Source: Aliidiomarina celeris
GTDB taxonomy: Bacteria; Pseudomonadota; Gammaproteobacteria; Enterobacterales; Alteromonadaceae
Length of the DNA stretch: 64,000 nt
Direction: 5' to 3'
NCBI RefSeq assembly: GCF_003316875.1
Contig: NZ_QMIL01000006.1
Span: 95,035-159,034, forward strand
Positions within the stretch are counted from its first letter, which is position 1. Each line of letters starts with the position of its first letter. This document shows positions 18,065-27,101 of this stretch, piece after piece. The translations under genes were made by a program, and so were the position numbers. The notes beneath the pieces are model-generated. The model was not told the DNA's origin. It was given only the letters and a program-made list of their open reading frames with translations, and ran no database searches.

Positions 18065-20773
18065 ATGTTTGCTCGTACCTTTTTCAAACTAAGTGCTGTA
18101 AGCCTAGCCTTAATGCTGTCGGCCTGCGGTGGCGATATTGTAATTAATACTGGTAGTACCCAAGATCAGAATCCACCTACTGGCGGTAATAACGGCGGCA
18201 ATAACGGTGGTAATAATGGTGGCGATAACGGTGGCGACACTAGCTCATGCCCGAGCTGGGCAGCTGAAGGCGCTGCCATTAGCGGTTACAGCATGCCGGT
18301 TTGTGAAATAACAGGAACCTTTACGGCAGACCGCACCTTAACCAATGATGTGCTCTGGGCGCTCGACGGTCGCGTTGCTGTAGGTAACGACAAAGCAGAC
18401 AACGCGGTATTGACCATTGAGCCGGGTACCACCTTGTTTGGTAAAAGCGGCGCCGACTTCTTAGTGGTTCGCCGTGGTTCACAATTAATTGCCGACGGAG
18501 AAGTAGATGCTCCTATTGTAATGACCTCGCTGCAGAACTTATTGGGCACGGCTACTGCAACAGACTCAGGTCAATGGGGTGGACTGGTTTTACTCGGTCA
18601 AGCACCGAGCAACCGCTGTGCTGACTTAGAATATTGTGCAGTAGAAGCCGAAGGCGACGCCGGACCGTACGGCGGAAACATTGAAGACGACAACAGTGGT
18701 GTGTTGCGCTACCTCCAGGTGCGTTATGCGGGCTACGAAGTACTACCTGACAACGAGCTAAACGGTATTACTTTTGGTGGTGTGGGCTCTGGCACTACGG
18801 TTGAATACATTCAAGTGCACAACAACCTCGACGACGGTATTGAGTTCTTCGGCGGTACGGTAGATGCCAAATATGTAGTGCTTACGGGCAACCAAGACGA
18901 TTCGCTGGATTGGGACGCTGGCTGGAACGGCCGCTTGCAGCACGTTTTAGTGAAGCACAATCCATTTAACGCCAAAGCGAACCGCGGTATTGAAGCCGAC
19001 AACAGTTCAGCCGACTTTAACGCCACGCCGCGCAGCCGCCCAATTATTGCCAATATGACGATTGTGGGTAACGAATGGGACGGTGACGACGATGCTGAAG
19101 GTATTTTGTTGCGTCGCGGTACCAGCGCCGAGCTGTATAACTTTATTATTACCGGCGAGCCGGGTATGGGTGAGTGCTTTGAGCTTAACGACGATGCAAC
19201 GGTAGCGAATGCACAGTCGGGCGATCTAGTATTCTCTCACTCAATTATTCATTGTTCTGAACCTTTTAAAGACAGTGTTGATGGCAGTGGCAACGTGACG
19301 CTCGACGCCGAAGCGTGGTTTATGGCGCAAGACGGAAACAGCCTTGTAGACCCGCTTCTGGGTGACTACTTCCCGTCTGCGGTGTCGCCTGCTTTAGGTG
19401 CCGGCTTGAATGTAGCCAATGACGTTGACGGCTGGTTCGACGAAGTGAACTACATCGGTGCATTCGACGGTGTGACCGACTGGACTTTAGGCTGGACTTA
19501 CGGTTTGCACAACGACGTAGACGCCATGTCCTGCCCCGCCGGCACTACGCAAATTCAGAGCATATCAGACCGCCTGAACTGTGAATTACAAGGCACTTAC
19601 ACCGAAGACTTGCACTTACCGGTTGGCGCAGACTATGTGCTCGACGGTTTGGTTCGTATTGGCAACGATAACGCCGATTCATCAACGCTCTATATTCAAC
19701 CTGGCGTGCGTATTTTCGGACAGGGTGGCGCAGACTTCTTAGTGATTGCTCGAGGTTCAAAAATTATTGCCGAAGGTCGCCCAAATGCGCCTATCGTAAT
19801 GACCTCCCTGCAAGACATTATTGGCGCGAACACGAGTTCAGGCCAATGGGGTGGATTGGTGTTGTTGGGCAATGGCATTAGCAACAAATGTAACCAAGCC
19901 GCACCAGAAACCTGTGCAATTGAAGCAGAAGGCGACGCGGGTCCATACGGCGGCGGCATTGCCGATGACGACTCCGGCAAGCTGAAGTTTTTCCGTGTGC
20001 AACATGCGGGATACGAAGTATTGCCAGACAACGAATTGAACGGCATTACGTTTGCCGGAATTGGTTCAAAAACACGTTTGTCGTTCATTCAAGTGCACCA
20101 GAATCTAGACGACGGCATTGAGTTCTTCGGTGGCTCAGCCAGCGTGAAATATGTGGTAACAACGGCGATTGGCGACGACTCACTCGACTGGGCTGACGGT
20201 TGGAACGGTAACGTGCAGTTTATGTTGGTGAAACAAGACGGCGAAGCGAACCGTGGTATTGAAGCTGATAACCAGTCTGGCAACTTCACTGCAACGCCAA
20301 TTTCTAACCCTGTAGTGGCTAACATGACCATTATCGGGAACGACTACACCTCGGAAGACAAAGACTCTGAAGGTGTGTTACTACGCGCCGGAACGACAGG
20401 TAAGTTACATAACTTGGTTATTGCTGGCCCAGAAGGCATGGGTGAATGCTTAGAGTTCAACTCAGACGAGTCGATGGCGTTAGCTGCTAATTTCACCACG
20501 GAAATGACGCACTCGGTGATTGCTTGCCCGGAGCCTTTCAAAGGCGATGTAAGGCCAACTCAAACCGCCGAAGCATGGTTCCTTGCACAAGAAGGTAACC
20601 AAGTGGTTGCGGCGATGGCCGACGCAGTAAATGGCATTTTCACCACCATTAACGCTACGCCAAAAGACATGAGCGAAGTGAACAGCTTCTTCATTGCTGT
20701 ACCTTTCGTGGGTGCTGTGCACGAGAACTACGATTGGACCCAAGGTTGGACTATTGGTCTTGAATCAAACTAA
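18065..20773 (+). CDS. Large lipoprotein with a duplicated ~430-residue domain
   Basis: The N-terminus is a lipoprotein signal with lipobox LSAC, lipidated Cys at 21. A flexible linker at about 38-58 is made of Gly-Gly-Asn repeats. Two homologous domains follow, about residues 60-480 and 490-902. Each has the ordered landmarks GQWGGLVLLG, EAEGDAGPYGG, AGYEVLPDNELNGITF, NLDDGIEFFGG, DDSLDW, a RGIEADN block and GMGEC. The repeating hydrophobic and Asp/Asn-rich pattern suggests a right-handed beta-helix that may bind metal. It lies between phoR and a TonB-dependent receptor that starts 13 bp later, suggesting a surface partner of that receptor. Substrate and family name are not known to me; hydrolysis of organophosphates or capture of substrate are options. 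Confidence 0.75.
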   Translation: MFARTFFKLSAVSLALMLSACGGDIVINTGSTQDQNPPTGGNNGGNNGGNNGGDNGGDTSSCPSWAAEGAAISGYSMPVCEITGTFTADRTLTNDVLWALDGRVAVGNDKADNAVLTIEPGTTLFGKSGADFLVVRRGSQLIADGEVDAPIVMTSLQNLLGTATATDSGQWGGLVLLGQAPSNRCADLEYCAVEAEGDAGPYGGNIEDDNSGVLRYLQVRYAGYEVLPDNELNGITFGGVGSGTTVEYIQVHNNLDDGIEFFGGTVDAKYVVLTGNQDDSLDWDAGWNGRLQHVLVKHNPFNAKANRGIEADNSSADFNATPRSRPIIANMTIVGNEWDGDDDAEGILLRRGTSAELYNFIITGEPGMGECFELNDDATVANAQSGDLVFSHSIIHCSEPFKDSVDGSGNVTLDAEAWFMAQDGNSLVDPLLGDYFPSAVSPALGAGLNVANDVDGWFDEVNYIGAFDGVTDWTLGWTYGLHNDVDAMSCPAGTTQIQSISDRLNCELQGTYTEDLHLPVGADYVLDGLVRIGNDNADSSTLYIQPGVRIFGQGGADFLVIARGSKIIAEGRPNAPIVMTSLQDIIGANTSSGQWGGLVLLGNGISNKCNQAAPETCAIEAEGDAGPYGGGIADDDSGKLKFFRVQHAGYEVLPDNELNGITFAGIGSKTRLSFIQVHQNLDDGIEFFGGSASVKYVVTTAIGDDSLDWADGWNGNVQFMLVKQDGEANRGIEADNQSGNFTATPISNPVVANMTIIGNDYTSEDKDSEGVLLRAGTTGKLHNLVIAGPEGMGECLEFNSDESMALAANFTTEMTHSVIACPEPFKGDVRPTQTAEAWFLAQEGNQVVAAMADAVNGIFTTINATPKDMSEVNSFFIAVPFVGAVHENYDWTQGWTIGLESN

Positions 20774-20786
20774 GGGCGACAACGTT

Positions 20787-23507
20787 ATGAAGCAATCGAA
20801 GTTATTTATTGCTATCGCCACTGCCTTGTTGTCTCAGCCGCTTGCGGCTGGGGAAACAGAGGCCGACACCCAAGCGCCGGAGCAAGTGGCTATAGCGGCA
20901 GAAGCAGAAGCGGCAGCAGAAGCTGCCGCGGAAGCGGAGCAGCGCATTAACGAAGTAGTACGTGAGCGTGCTGTTGAACGCATTCAAGTTACCGGCCGGC
21001 AAATGAGCTCTGCCGCTATTGTTGCTGCAGAGCGTCGCGAACAACCGCAAGTAGCGGATTACTTGGACTCGGTATCGATTGGTCGAATTGGTGACTCAGA
21101 TGTAGCTTCGGCGCTTCGCCGAATTACCGGGCTTACCTTAGTCGATAACAAGTTTATTTATGTGCGGGGTTTAGGTGAACGTTATTCGTCTACTTTGCTC
21201 AACGGTGGCATGGTGCCGAGCCCAGACCCAACCCGCAACGTAATTCCACTGGACATGTTTCCGACCAGCATTATCGAGAGTTTGGTTGTTCAGAAAAGCT
21301 TTTCAGTGTTTGAACCGGCCTCTTTTGGTGGCGGTGGTGTGAACATTCGTACACTCAATTTACCGCGTGAGCGGTTTTTCGAGTTTTCGGTGGGGGCGGG
21401 GTTTAACTCCGAGAACAGTAACAAGGGATTGAACTATGCAGGTGGTGGCGACGACTGGCGCGGTCGTGACGACGGTACTCGCAGCATTTCCCCAGTATTA
21501 AATAATGCACTTGAGCAGTATGGCTCGCTTGAACCTATTGCTATTGCACAAGCCCTTGGCGGTGTTACGGTTGAAAATCTTAACCAAGCACAAGCGATTA
21601 ACCGCGACTTAGGCTTAGCGCTCAACCGTAATATGGGCATTACCGAAAAATCGATAGGCCCGGACTTTGACGCCAGCTTGAGCTACGGTGACCGCTTTCA
21701 GCTGAGCGACGATTTAAGTTTTGGTTTGATGACAGCGGTTTCTTATGACCAAAGCACCAAGAATATCGACGAGCAAGAGCGCTACTACTCGATTACCACC
21801 AATAACGCGCTTACGCCTTTGGTGGCGTTCGACGACATTTCGGGCACGGAATACAGCACCAAGCTTTCGGGCATTTTAAACTTGGGGTTGAATTACCGAA
21901 ACGAGCACAAGTTAGAAACCACCTCTGTTTACTTGCTCGACACCGCCGACGAAGTGAAAATGAAAGTGGGCGATACCATTGAAACCATTAACGAGCTGAA
22001 CCGCGAGAACGTCGACTATTCAGTGCGTTATGAAGAACGTACTTTGGTGGCTAATCAGGTACGTGGGTCGCATGTGTTCAGTTGGCTTGGTGACTTTGGT
22101 GTAAATTGGCAATACACCGACGCAAAAGCCCGTCGCTACGCGCCGGGCGAGGTGGAATATCGCTATTTGCGCAACTATAGCAACGGCGATGCAGACGGGA
22201 GCGACTACACGCAAGCGCTACGACGGAGCGACAACGCCGCGCTGTATTTGTTCAGCGACATGGTCGACAACACGGAAAATGGTCGCGTTGACATGAGTTT
22301 GCCTTTGTCGTTGAGCAGCTGGGAACTCGAGCTGCAAGGTGGCTATTTTTACTACCAACGTGCTCGCCGTTCAGAAGTGGATCGCTTCAAACTCGACAGC
22401 CGTGGTTTTAGTAATATCGAGCTCCAGCAGTCATTTTCGAGCATTTTCTCCGACGAAAATATTCTCGATCCAAGCAAAAAATTCCGTATTTCAGACGTAA
22501 CCGCGCAGGCCGACGACTATGTTGCGGCGCAGCAGCTAGATGCTTATTACTTGGGTGTGGACGCACTACTGAACTACACCTGGCGGTTTAATTTCGGTGT
22601 GCGTTATGAAGACTTCCGGCAAATTGCGTTGCCGCTTAACCCTGCCTCGGGTCAAGTGCAAGGCAATGTAGGGGATTACCCGTTGCTCGACGATGATCTC
22701 TACCCAAGTTTGGCCATTACATGGCTTTATCACCCCGATATGCAATTACGTTTCGGGGTAAGTGAAACGGTAGTGCGGCCAGATTTACGCGAAGTTACCC
22801 CGGTACTTTATGTGGATCCGCTCACAGACTTTAAAGTGATAGGCTTCTCTGACCTTGCAAGCTCGAAGCTTACTAACTTAGATGTGCGCTGGGAATGGTA
22901 CACCTACTCGGGTGCGTCGTTGAGTGTGGGCGCTTTCTACAAAGACATTAATGCGCCGATTGAAACCGTAGAAATATTGGGTTCAGACGGTAACTTGTTA
23001 GTGTCGTTTAGAAACGCTGAAACGGGCCATGTGTATGGTGTAGAAACGGAGTTTGTAAAACCTCTCGACGACATGTTCGGCGGTGCCTTGAACGGATTCT
23101 TTGTGGCTGGGAACTTAACCTTAAGCGACTCTGAAATTGAAATTCAGCGTTTAGGGGAGTCGAATATTACCAACTTAAAACGCAGAATGTCAGGGCACTC
23201 CGAATATGTGTTGAACACCCAGTTGGGATATGACTCAAGTAACGAGAAACATTCCGCAACGCTCAGCTATAACGTGTTTGGAGAGCGTATTACCTTCGCA
23301 GGTGTAGACGGTAAAGACGACGCCTACGAGCAACCGTTTCATTCACTCGATTTCACTTACTCTTATTACCCTATGGACGGTATGAGCGTGAAACTCGGCA
23401 TGAAAAATTTGCTGGGTGAGTCGGTTGAAATTCTGCAACAGGGCGAAATACTGCAACGTAGAGAGCCTGGTGCCAGTATTAGTGCCAGTTTAAGCTATCG
23501 CTTTTAA
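20787..23507 (+). CDS. TonB-dependent outer-membrane receptor
   Basis: The 906-residue protein starts at ATG 20787, giving a signal peptide MKQSKLFIAIATALLSQPLAA. A longer frame from 20694 overlaps the lipoprotein gene and hides the signal. A Glu/Ala-rich stretch (about residues 35-62) precedes IQVTG, a TonB-box-like segment. The plug domain has YVRGLGERYSS and SFGGGGVNIRT near 150 and 190. The barrel ends in Phe (ASLSYRF). Such receptors import bound substrates using the proton motive force. Its genetic context is entirely phosphate acquisition. Phosphate or a phosphorylated compound is therefore a reasonable but unproven substrate. Confidence 0.88.
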   Translation: MKQSKLFIAIATALLSQPLAAGETEADTQAPEQVAIAAEAEAAAEAAAEAEQRINEVVRERAVERIQVTGRQMSSAAIVAAERREQPQVADYLDSVSIGRIGDSDVASALRRITGLTLVDNKFIYVRGLGERYSSTLLNGGMVPSPDPTRNVIPLDMFPTSIIESLVVQKSFSVFEPASFGGGGVNIRTLNLPRERFFEFSVGAGFNSENSNKGLNYAGGGDDWRGRDDGTRSISPVLNNALEQYGSLEPIAIAQALGGVTVENLNQAQAINRDLGLALNRNMGITEKSIGPDFDASLSYGDRFQLSDDLSFGLMTAVSYDQSTKNIDEQERYYSITTNNALTPLVAFDDISGTEYSTKLSGILNLGLNYRNEHKLETTSVYLLDTADEVKMKVGDTIETINELNRENVDYSVRYEERTLVANQVRGSHVFSWLGDFGVNWQYTDAKARRYAPGEVEYRYLRNYSNGDADGSDYTQALRRSDNAALYLFSDMVDNTENGRVDMSLPLSLSSWELELQGGYFYYQRARRSEVDRFKLDSRGFSNIELQQSFSSIFSDENILDPSKKFRISDVTAQADDYVAAQQLDAYYLGVDALLNYTWRFNFGVRYEDFRQIALPLNPASGQVQGNVGDYPLLDDDLYPSLAITWLYHPDMQLRFGVSETVVRPDLREVTPVLYVDPLTDFKVIGFSDLASSKLTNLDVRWEWYTYSGASLSVGAFYKDINAPIETVEILGSDGNLLVSFRNAETGHVYGVETEFVKPLDDMFGGALNGFFVAGNLTLSDSEIEIQRLGESNITNLKRRMSGHSEYVLNTQLGYDSSNEKHSATLSYNVFGERITFAGVDGKDDAYEQPFHSLDFTYSYYPMDGMSVKLGMKNLLGESVEILQQGEILQRREPGASISASLSYRF

Positions 23508-23531
23508 GTAAATTCGCTTTTGCAGTGAAGA

Positions 23532-23565
23532 AAAACCCCTGACTTTTCAAAAGGTCAGGGGTTTT
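23532..23565 (+). terminator. Rho-independent terminator after the receptor
   Basis: The 12-base arms 23532-23543 and 23554-23565 are exact reverse complements with a 10-base loop. They begin with an A-run and end with a T-run, so the element can end transcription in either direction. It separates the lipoprotein/receptor operon from pstS. Confidence 0.88.
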
Positions 23566-23583
23566 GTGTTGTTTTCGTGACGG

Positions 23584-23617
23584 CTGTAACAAAACTGCAA
23601 TTTTAACGCGTTAAGCT
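23584..23617 (+). promoter_or_regulatory. Pho box and promoter of pstS
   Basis: CTGTAAC at 23584-23590 and CTGCAAT at 23595-23601 are direct repeats with the 11-bp period of PhoB half-sites. TAAGCT at 23612-23617 stands at the -10 distance. The pair lies directly after the preceding terminator and 55 bp before pstS. Confidence 0.68.
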
Positions 23618-23656
23618 ACGCCCAACTTAGTTTTGTTCCTAATTGGGAGAACGAAA

Positions 23657-24631
23657 ATGTTAAAAACGAAACGAATCCTTGCGGTGGCTACCGCTGCACT
23701 TTTGGGCTTTAGCAGCCATGTAATGGCCGATATTGATCCAAACCTACCAAATTATGAGCGTGCGTCTGGCGTGTCGGGGAATTTAAACTCGATTGGCTCC
23801 GACACATTGAACAACTTAATGACGTTGTGGGCAGAAGAATTTAATAAATTCTACCCCAACGTAAATGTGCAAATTCAAGGTGCGGGCTCTTCTACTGCGC
23901 CACCTGCGCTCACCGAAGGCACTGCTATTCTTGCGCCGATGAGCCGAGAAATGCGCCAGTCTGAAATTGAAGCTTTTGAAAACCGCTATGGCTACGCACC
24001 TTACCCGTTGCCTGTTGCCATTGACATGGTGGCGGTGTTTGTAAATAAAGACAACCCCATTGAAGGGCTGTCGTTGCCGCAAGTAGACGCTATTTTTTCG
24101 GCTACCCGCCGTGGTGGCCACCCGGAAAATGTATCACGTTGGGGCCAAGTTGGCTTAACGGGTGCTTGGGCAAACCGTGATTTTGCACTTTACAGCCGTA
24201 ATGCGGTGTCAGGAACTTATGGGTTCTTTAAAGACATGGCGTTGTTTGGTGGTGATTTCAAATCAAGCATTAATGAACAGCCGGGCTCGTCTTCGGTAGT
24301 ACAAGGTGTGTCGGAATCAATTAACGGTATTGGTTATTCCGGTATTGGTTACACCACCTCAAGTGTACGCGCTATTCCGCTTGCAGCTGAAACCGGCGCG
24401 CCTTTCTTCGAGCCAACGGGTGATAATGCAGCAACGGGCGACTATCCATTGTCGCGTTATTTGTACGTTTACATTAACAAGCACCCGAATCGTCCACTCG
24501 ACCCAATGGTGCGTGAGTTCGTGAAAATGCTCTATTCTAATGTTGGACAAGGCGTAGTGTTCCGCGACGGTTACGTGCCTTTGCCTGCCACAGTAGGTAA
24601 CCGCGTAATGGCCGACTTAGGCATTGAGTAA
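23657..24631 (+). CDS. pstS: Periplasmic phosphate-binding protein PstS
   Basis: PstS binds orthophosphate in the periplasm and delivers it to PstCA. The ATG at 23657 follows TTGGGAGA and gives a clear signal peptide ending at VMA near residue 24. Family landmarks are [10 protein letters not shown] near 39, [15 protein letters not shown] near 64, and [13 protein letters not shown] near 180. In the last, Ser and Thr contact phosphate. The 324-residue length fits the subfamily found with long PstC/PstA. pstC follows after its own terminator and Pho promoter, so PstS can be made in excess over the transporter. Confidence 0.92.
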   Translation: MLKTKRILAVATAALLGFSSHVMADIDPNLPNYERASGVSGNLNSIGSDTLNNLMTLWAEEFNKFYPNVNVQIQGAGSSTAPPALTEGTAILAPMSREMRQSEIEAFENRYGYAPYPLPVAIDMVAVFVNKDNPIEGLSLPQVDAIFSATRRGGHPENVSRWGQVGLTGAWANRDFALYSRNAVSGTYGFFKDMALFGGDFKSSINEQPGSSSVVQGVSESINGIGYSGIGYTTSSVRAIPLAAETGAPFFEPTGDNAATGDYPLSRYLYVYINKHPNRPLDPMVREFVKMLYSNVGQGVVFRDGYVPLPATVGNRVMADLGIE

Positions 24632-24650
24632 CACCGTTTTAAGAAAAGCG

Positions 24651-24676
24651 AAGGCGCCAAGGAGGGCGCCTTTTTT
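24651..24676 (+). terminator. Terminator between pstS and pstC
   Basis: AAGGCGCC at 24651-24658 pairs with GGCGCCTT at 24665-24672 across a 6-base loop and is followed by more T residues. It separates pstS from the pstCAB-phoU unit, which has its own Pho box. Confidence 0.88.
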
Positions 24677-24716
24677 CGTTGCAGTTTAGTGACGCAATTA
24701 TGACAATATGACAGTT

Positions 24717-24750
24717 CTGTCACAATGCTGTCATATTTCGTTTTTATACT
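24717..24750 (+). promoter_or_regulatory. Pho box and promoter of pstC
   Basis: CTGTCAC at 24717-24723 and CTGTCAT at 24728-24734 are near-perfect half-sites at 11-bp spacing. TATACT at 24745-24750 is the -10, ten bases further on. This is the best Pho box in the window. Two oppositely oriented ATGACA motifs just upstream (near 24699-24712) may be extra PhoB sites. Confidence 0.85.
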
Positions 24751-24788
24751 AGCCGCAAATTGGTCATCCACCATTTTGAGAGACAACC

Positions 24789-27086
24789 ATGACAGAATCA
24801 GTAGCATCTGCCCGCGGTAAGGCTAACGACTCGAAGCTGCCTTCGGCGGAACTGCGAGCCAAGCGCCGCCGGGTACGAACGTTAAAAGACAAAATTTCGC
24901 GTATTGGAATTACTTCGGCCGGTTACGGCGTGGTGTTTTCTCTTGCGCTTATTTTTATATACCTATTCTATGAAGTGCTACCGATTTTAAAGGGTGCTTC
25001 TATTGAGCCGCAGGCTACCTTTAGTTTACCGGGTGTTACTGAACAAGACCCTCTCGCTCACCTCATTATGGAGCGTTACCAAGAGCTAGGAGTGAGTTTT
25101 TCTGCACAAGGGCAGGTTACTTTTTTTAACAGTAAAACGGGCGCAGTAAGCAAGCAAGAGCAGGTGCCGGTCGCCGAAGGCTTAAGCACTACCACATTTG
25201 CTGCGGGTGAAGCCATTGGTGGCTTAACGGCCTACGGTTTGAGTAATGGTGCTGTTGTATTTACCAAGCCGCATTACGAATTATCTTTTCCGAATGACCA
25301 GCGAGAAATAACACCCCGCCTAAGTTTTCCTTACGGCGAAGCACCAATTCAAGTCGACCCGCAGGGTCAGCCATTTACCATGCTCACTATTCAGGAGTCG
25401 ACACGCGGCCGCCCGCAAGCCTTTGCTGTCGGCCTTACTGTAGATCAACGCCTAGTGGCTGCGCGCATTGCGACCCGCGAAAACTTGTTCACCGGTGCGA
25501 TTACAACCCAGGTGACACGCGCTGAGTTACCCGAAATACCCAATACGCCAACGAAAATGTTGGTCGACAAGTCGTTCCGTAACTTATTTATTGCCGACGA
25601 AGCCGGCAACCTGCATTACCTCGACTTAACCGACCTGAATCAGGCGCGTTGGGTGCAGTCGGTAGACGCCAGCCCGAACGACGCCATTACTGCCATGGAC
25701 TTCTTGGTCGGCTCGGTGTCGATTATTGTCGGCACCGAAAAAGGCGAGTTGAGCCAATGGTTCTTGGTGCGCGACGAAGACAACAATTATGCACTCGAAC
25801 GGATACGCGACTTTCAGCCGCACAATGCAGCGATTCGTAAAATAGCGCCCGAATATACCCGTAAGGGCTTTGTAGCCGTTGACGACAAGGGCCAAGTAGG
25901 GCTGCACTACGGAACTTCGTCGCGTACCTTGTTGATTGAAGATGCCGAGCAAGGGCCGCTGCATAACGTAGCCATGTCGCCGGTTGATAAAGCCATATTT
26001 ACGCTCAACAACCAGCAGCAGGTAACCTATTACTCCGTGTGGAATGAGCACCCGCAGCTGTCACTCAAAGCCCTGTGGAGCCGTGTTTGGTATGAAGGCC
26101 GCAGCGAGCCCGAGTATATTTGGCAGTCGTCGTCTGCAAACGACGAATTTGAGTCAAAGTTCTCGCTCATGCCGCTCACTGTCGGCACGCTGAAAGCGGC
26201 ATTCTTTGCCATGTTATTTGCGATGCCACTGGGCATTATGGCGGCCATTTACACCGCCTATTTTATGACCCCAAAACTGCGCGGAGTGGTAAAGCCGACC
26301 ATTGAAATAATGGAAGCATTGCCCACCGTTATTCTTGGCTTCTTGGCCGGTTTGTGGCTTGCCCCCTTTATGGAAAGTAACTTACCCGCGGTGTTCTCAT
26401 TGCTGCTGGGCTTACCTTTAATGATGCTGCTTATGGCCTTTGCGTGGAAGTCGATGCCTAGCAACGTACGCAACCGCGTACCGGCGGGCTGGGAAGCGGT
26501 TCTGCTGATTCCTATCGTGGTGGTGTTTGGCTACATTGCCGTGGTTGCGAGCCCGTACATTGAAGTTGCTTTTTTCGACGGCAGCATGCGCCAATGGCTC
26601 ACCGATAACGGCATTACTTACGACCAGCGTAATGCTCTTGTAGTAGGCGTTGCCATGGGTTTTGCGGTAATTCCAACGATTTACTCTATTGCCGAAGACG
26701 CAGTGTTCAATGTGCCCAAGCACCTTACACAAGGCTCTTTGGCTTTGGGTGCAACGCCGTGGCAAACCATGATGGGCGTGGTATTACCCACGGCAAGCCC
26801 AGGTATTTTCTCGGCGTTAATGATCGGTTTTGGCCGTGCCGTTGGGGAAACCATGATTGTGCTTATGGCGACGGGAAACAGCCCCATTGTGAACTTCAAT
26901 ATTTTCGAAGGCATGCGTACCTTGTCGGCCAACATTGCAGTGGAGTTGCCAGAAACGGCGGTGGGTAGTTCGCACTTCCGCATTTTGTTCTTGGCGGCGT
27001 TGGTGTTGTTTACCTTCACCTTTATTTTGAACACCATTGCGGAAGTGGTACGCCAACGCTTACGCAAACGTTACAGCAGCTTGTAA
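24789..27086 (+). CDS. pstC: Phosphate ABC transporter permease PstC, long form
   Basis: PstC and PstA form the membrane channel of the high-affinity phosphate importer. At 765 residues it is more than twice the length of E. coli PstC. A cytoplasmic N-terminus and one membrane helix (about 45-70) are followed by a periplasmic region of roughly 400 residues, rich in short beta-strand patterns, that resembles a propeller. The permease core then starts near 460 (PLTVGTLKAAFFAMLFAMP). The ABC-coupling loop is near 655 ([13 protein letters not shown]). Long PstC proteins are known in several gammaproteobacteria, but the role of the extra domain is unclear. Confidence 0.92.
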   Translation: MTESVASARGKANDSKLPSAELRAKRRRVRTLKDKISRIGITSAGYGVVFSLALIFIYLFYEVLPILKGASIEPQATFSLPGVTEQDPLAHLIMERYQELGVSFSAQGQVTFFNSKTGAVSKQEQVPVAEGLSTTTFAAGEAIGGLTAYGLSNGAVVFTKPHYELSFPNDQREITPRLSFPYGEAPIQVDPQGQPFTMLTIQESTRGRPQAFAVGLTVDQRLVAARIATRENLFTGAITTQVTRAELPEIPNTPTKMLVDKSFRNLFIADEAGNLHYLDLTDLNQARWVQSVDASPNDAITAMDFLVGSVSIIVGTEKGELSQWFLVRDEDNNYALERIRDFQPHNAAIRKIAPEYTRKGFVAVDDKGQVGLHYGTSSRTLLIEDAEQGPLHNVAMSPVDKAIFTLNNQQQVTYYSVWNEHPQLSLKALWSRVWYEGRSEPEYIWQSSSANDEFESKFSLMPLTVGTLKAAFFAMLFAMPLGIMAAIYTAYFMTPKLRGVVKPTIEIMEALPTVILGFLAGLWLAPFMESNLPAVFSLLLGLPLMMLLMAFAWKSMPSNVRNRVPAGWEAVLLIPIVVVFGYIAVVASPYIEVAFFDGSMRQWLTDNGITYDQRNALVVGVAMGFAVIPTIYSIAEDAVFNVPKHLTQGSLALGATPWQTMMGVVLPTASPGIFSALMIGFGRAVGETMIVLMATGNSPIVNFNIFEGMRTLSANIAVELPETAVGSSHFRILFLAALVLFTFTFILNTIAEVVRQRLRKRYSSL

Positions 27087-27101
27087 GGTTGGGGAAAAGT
27101 T

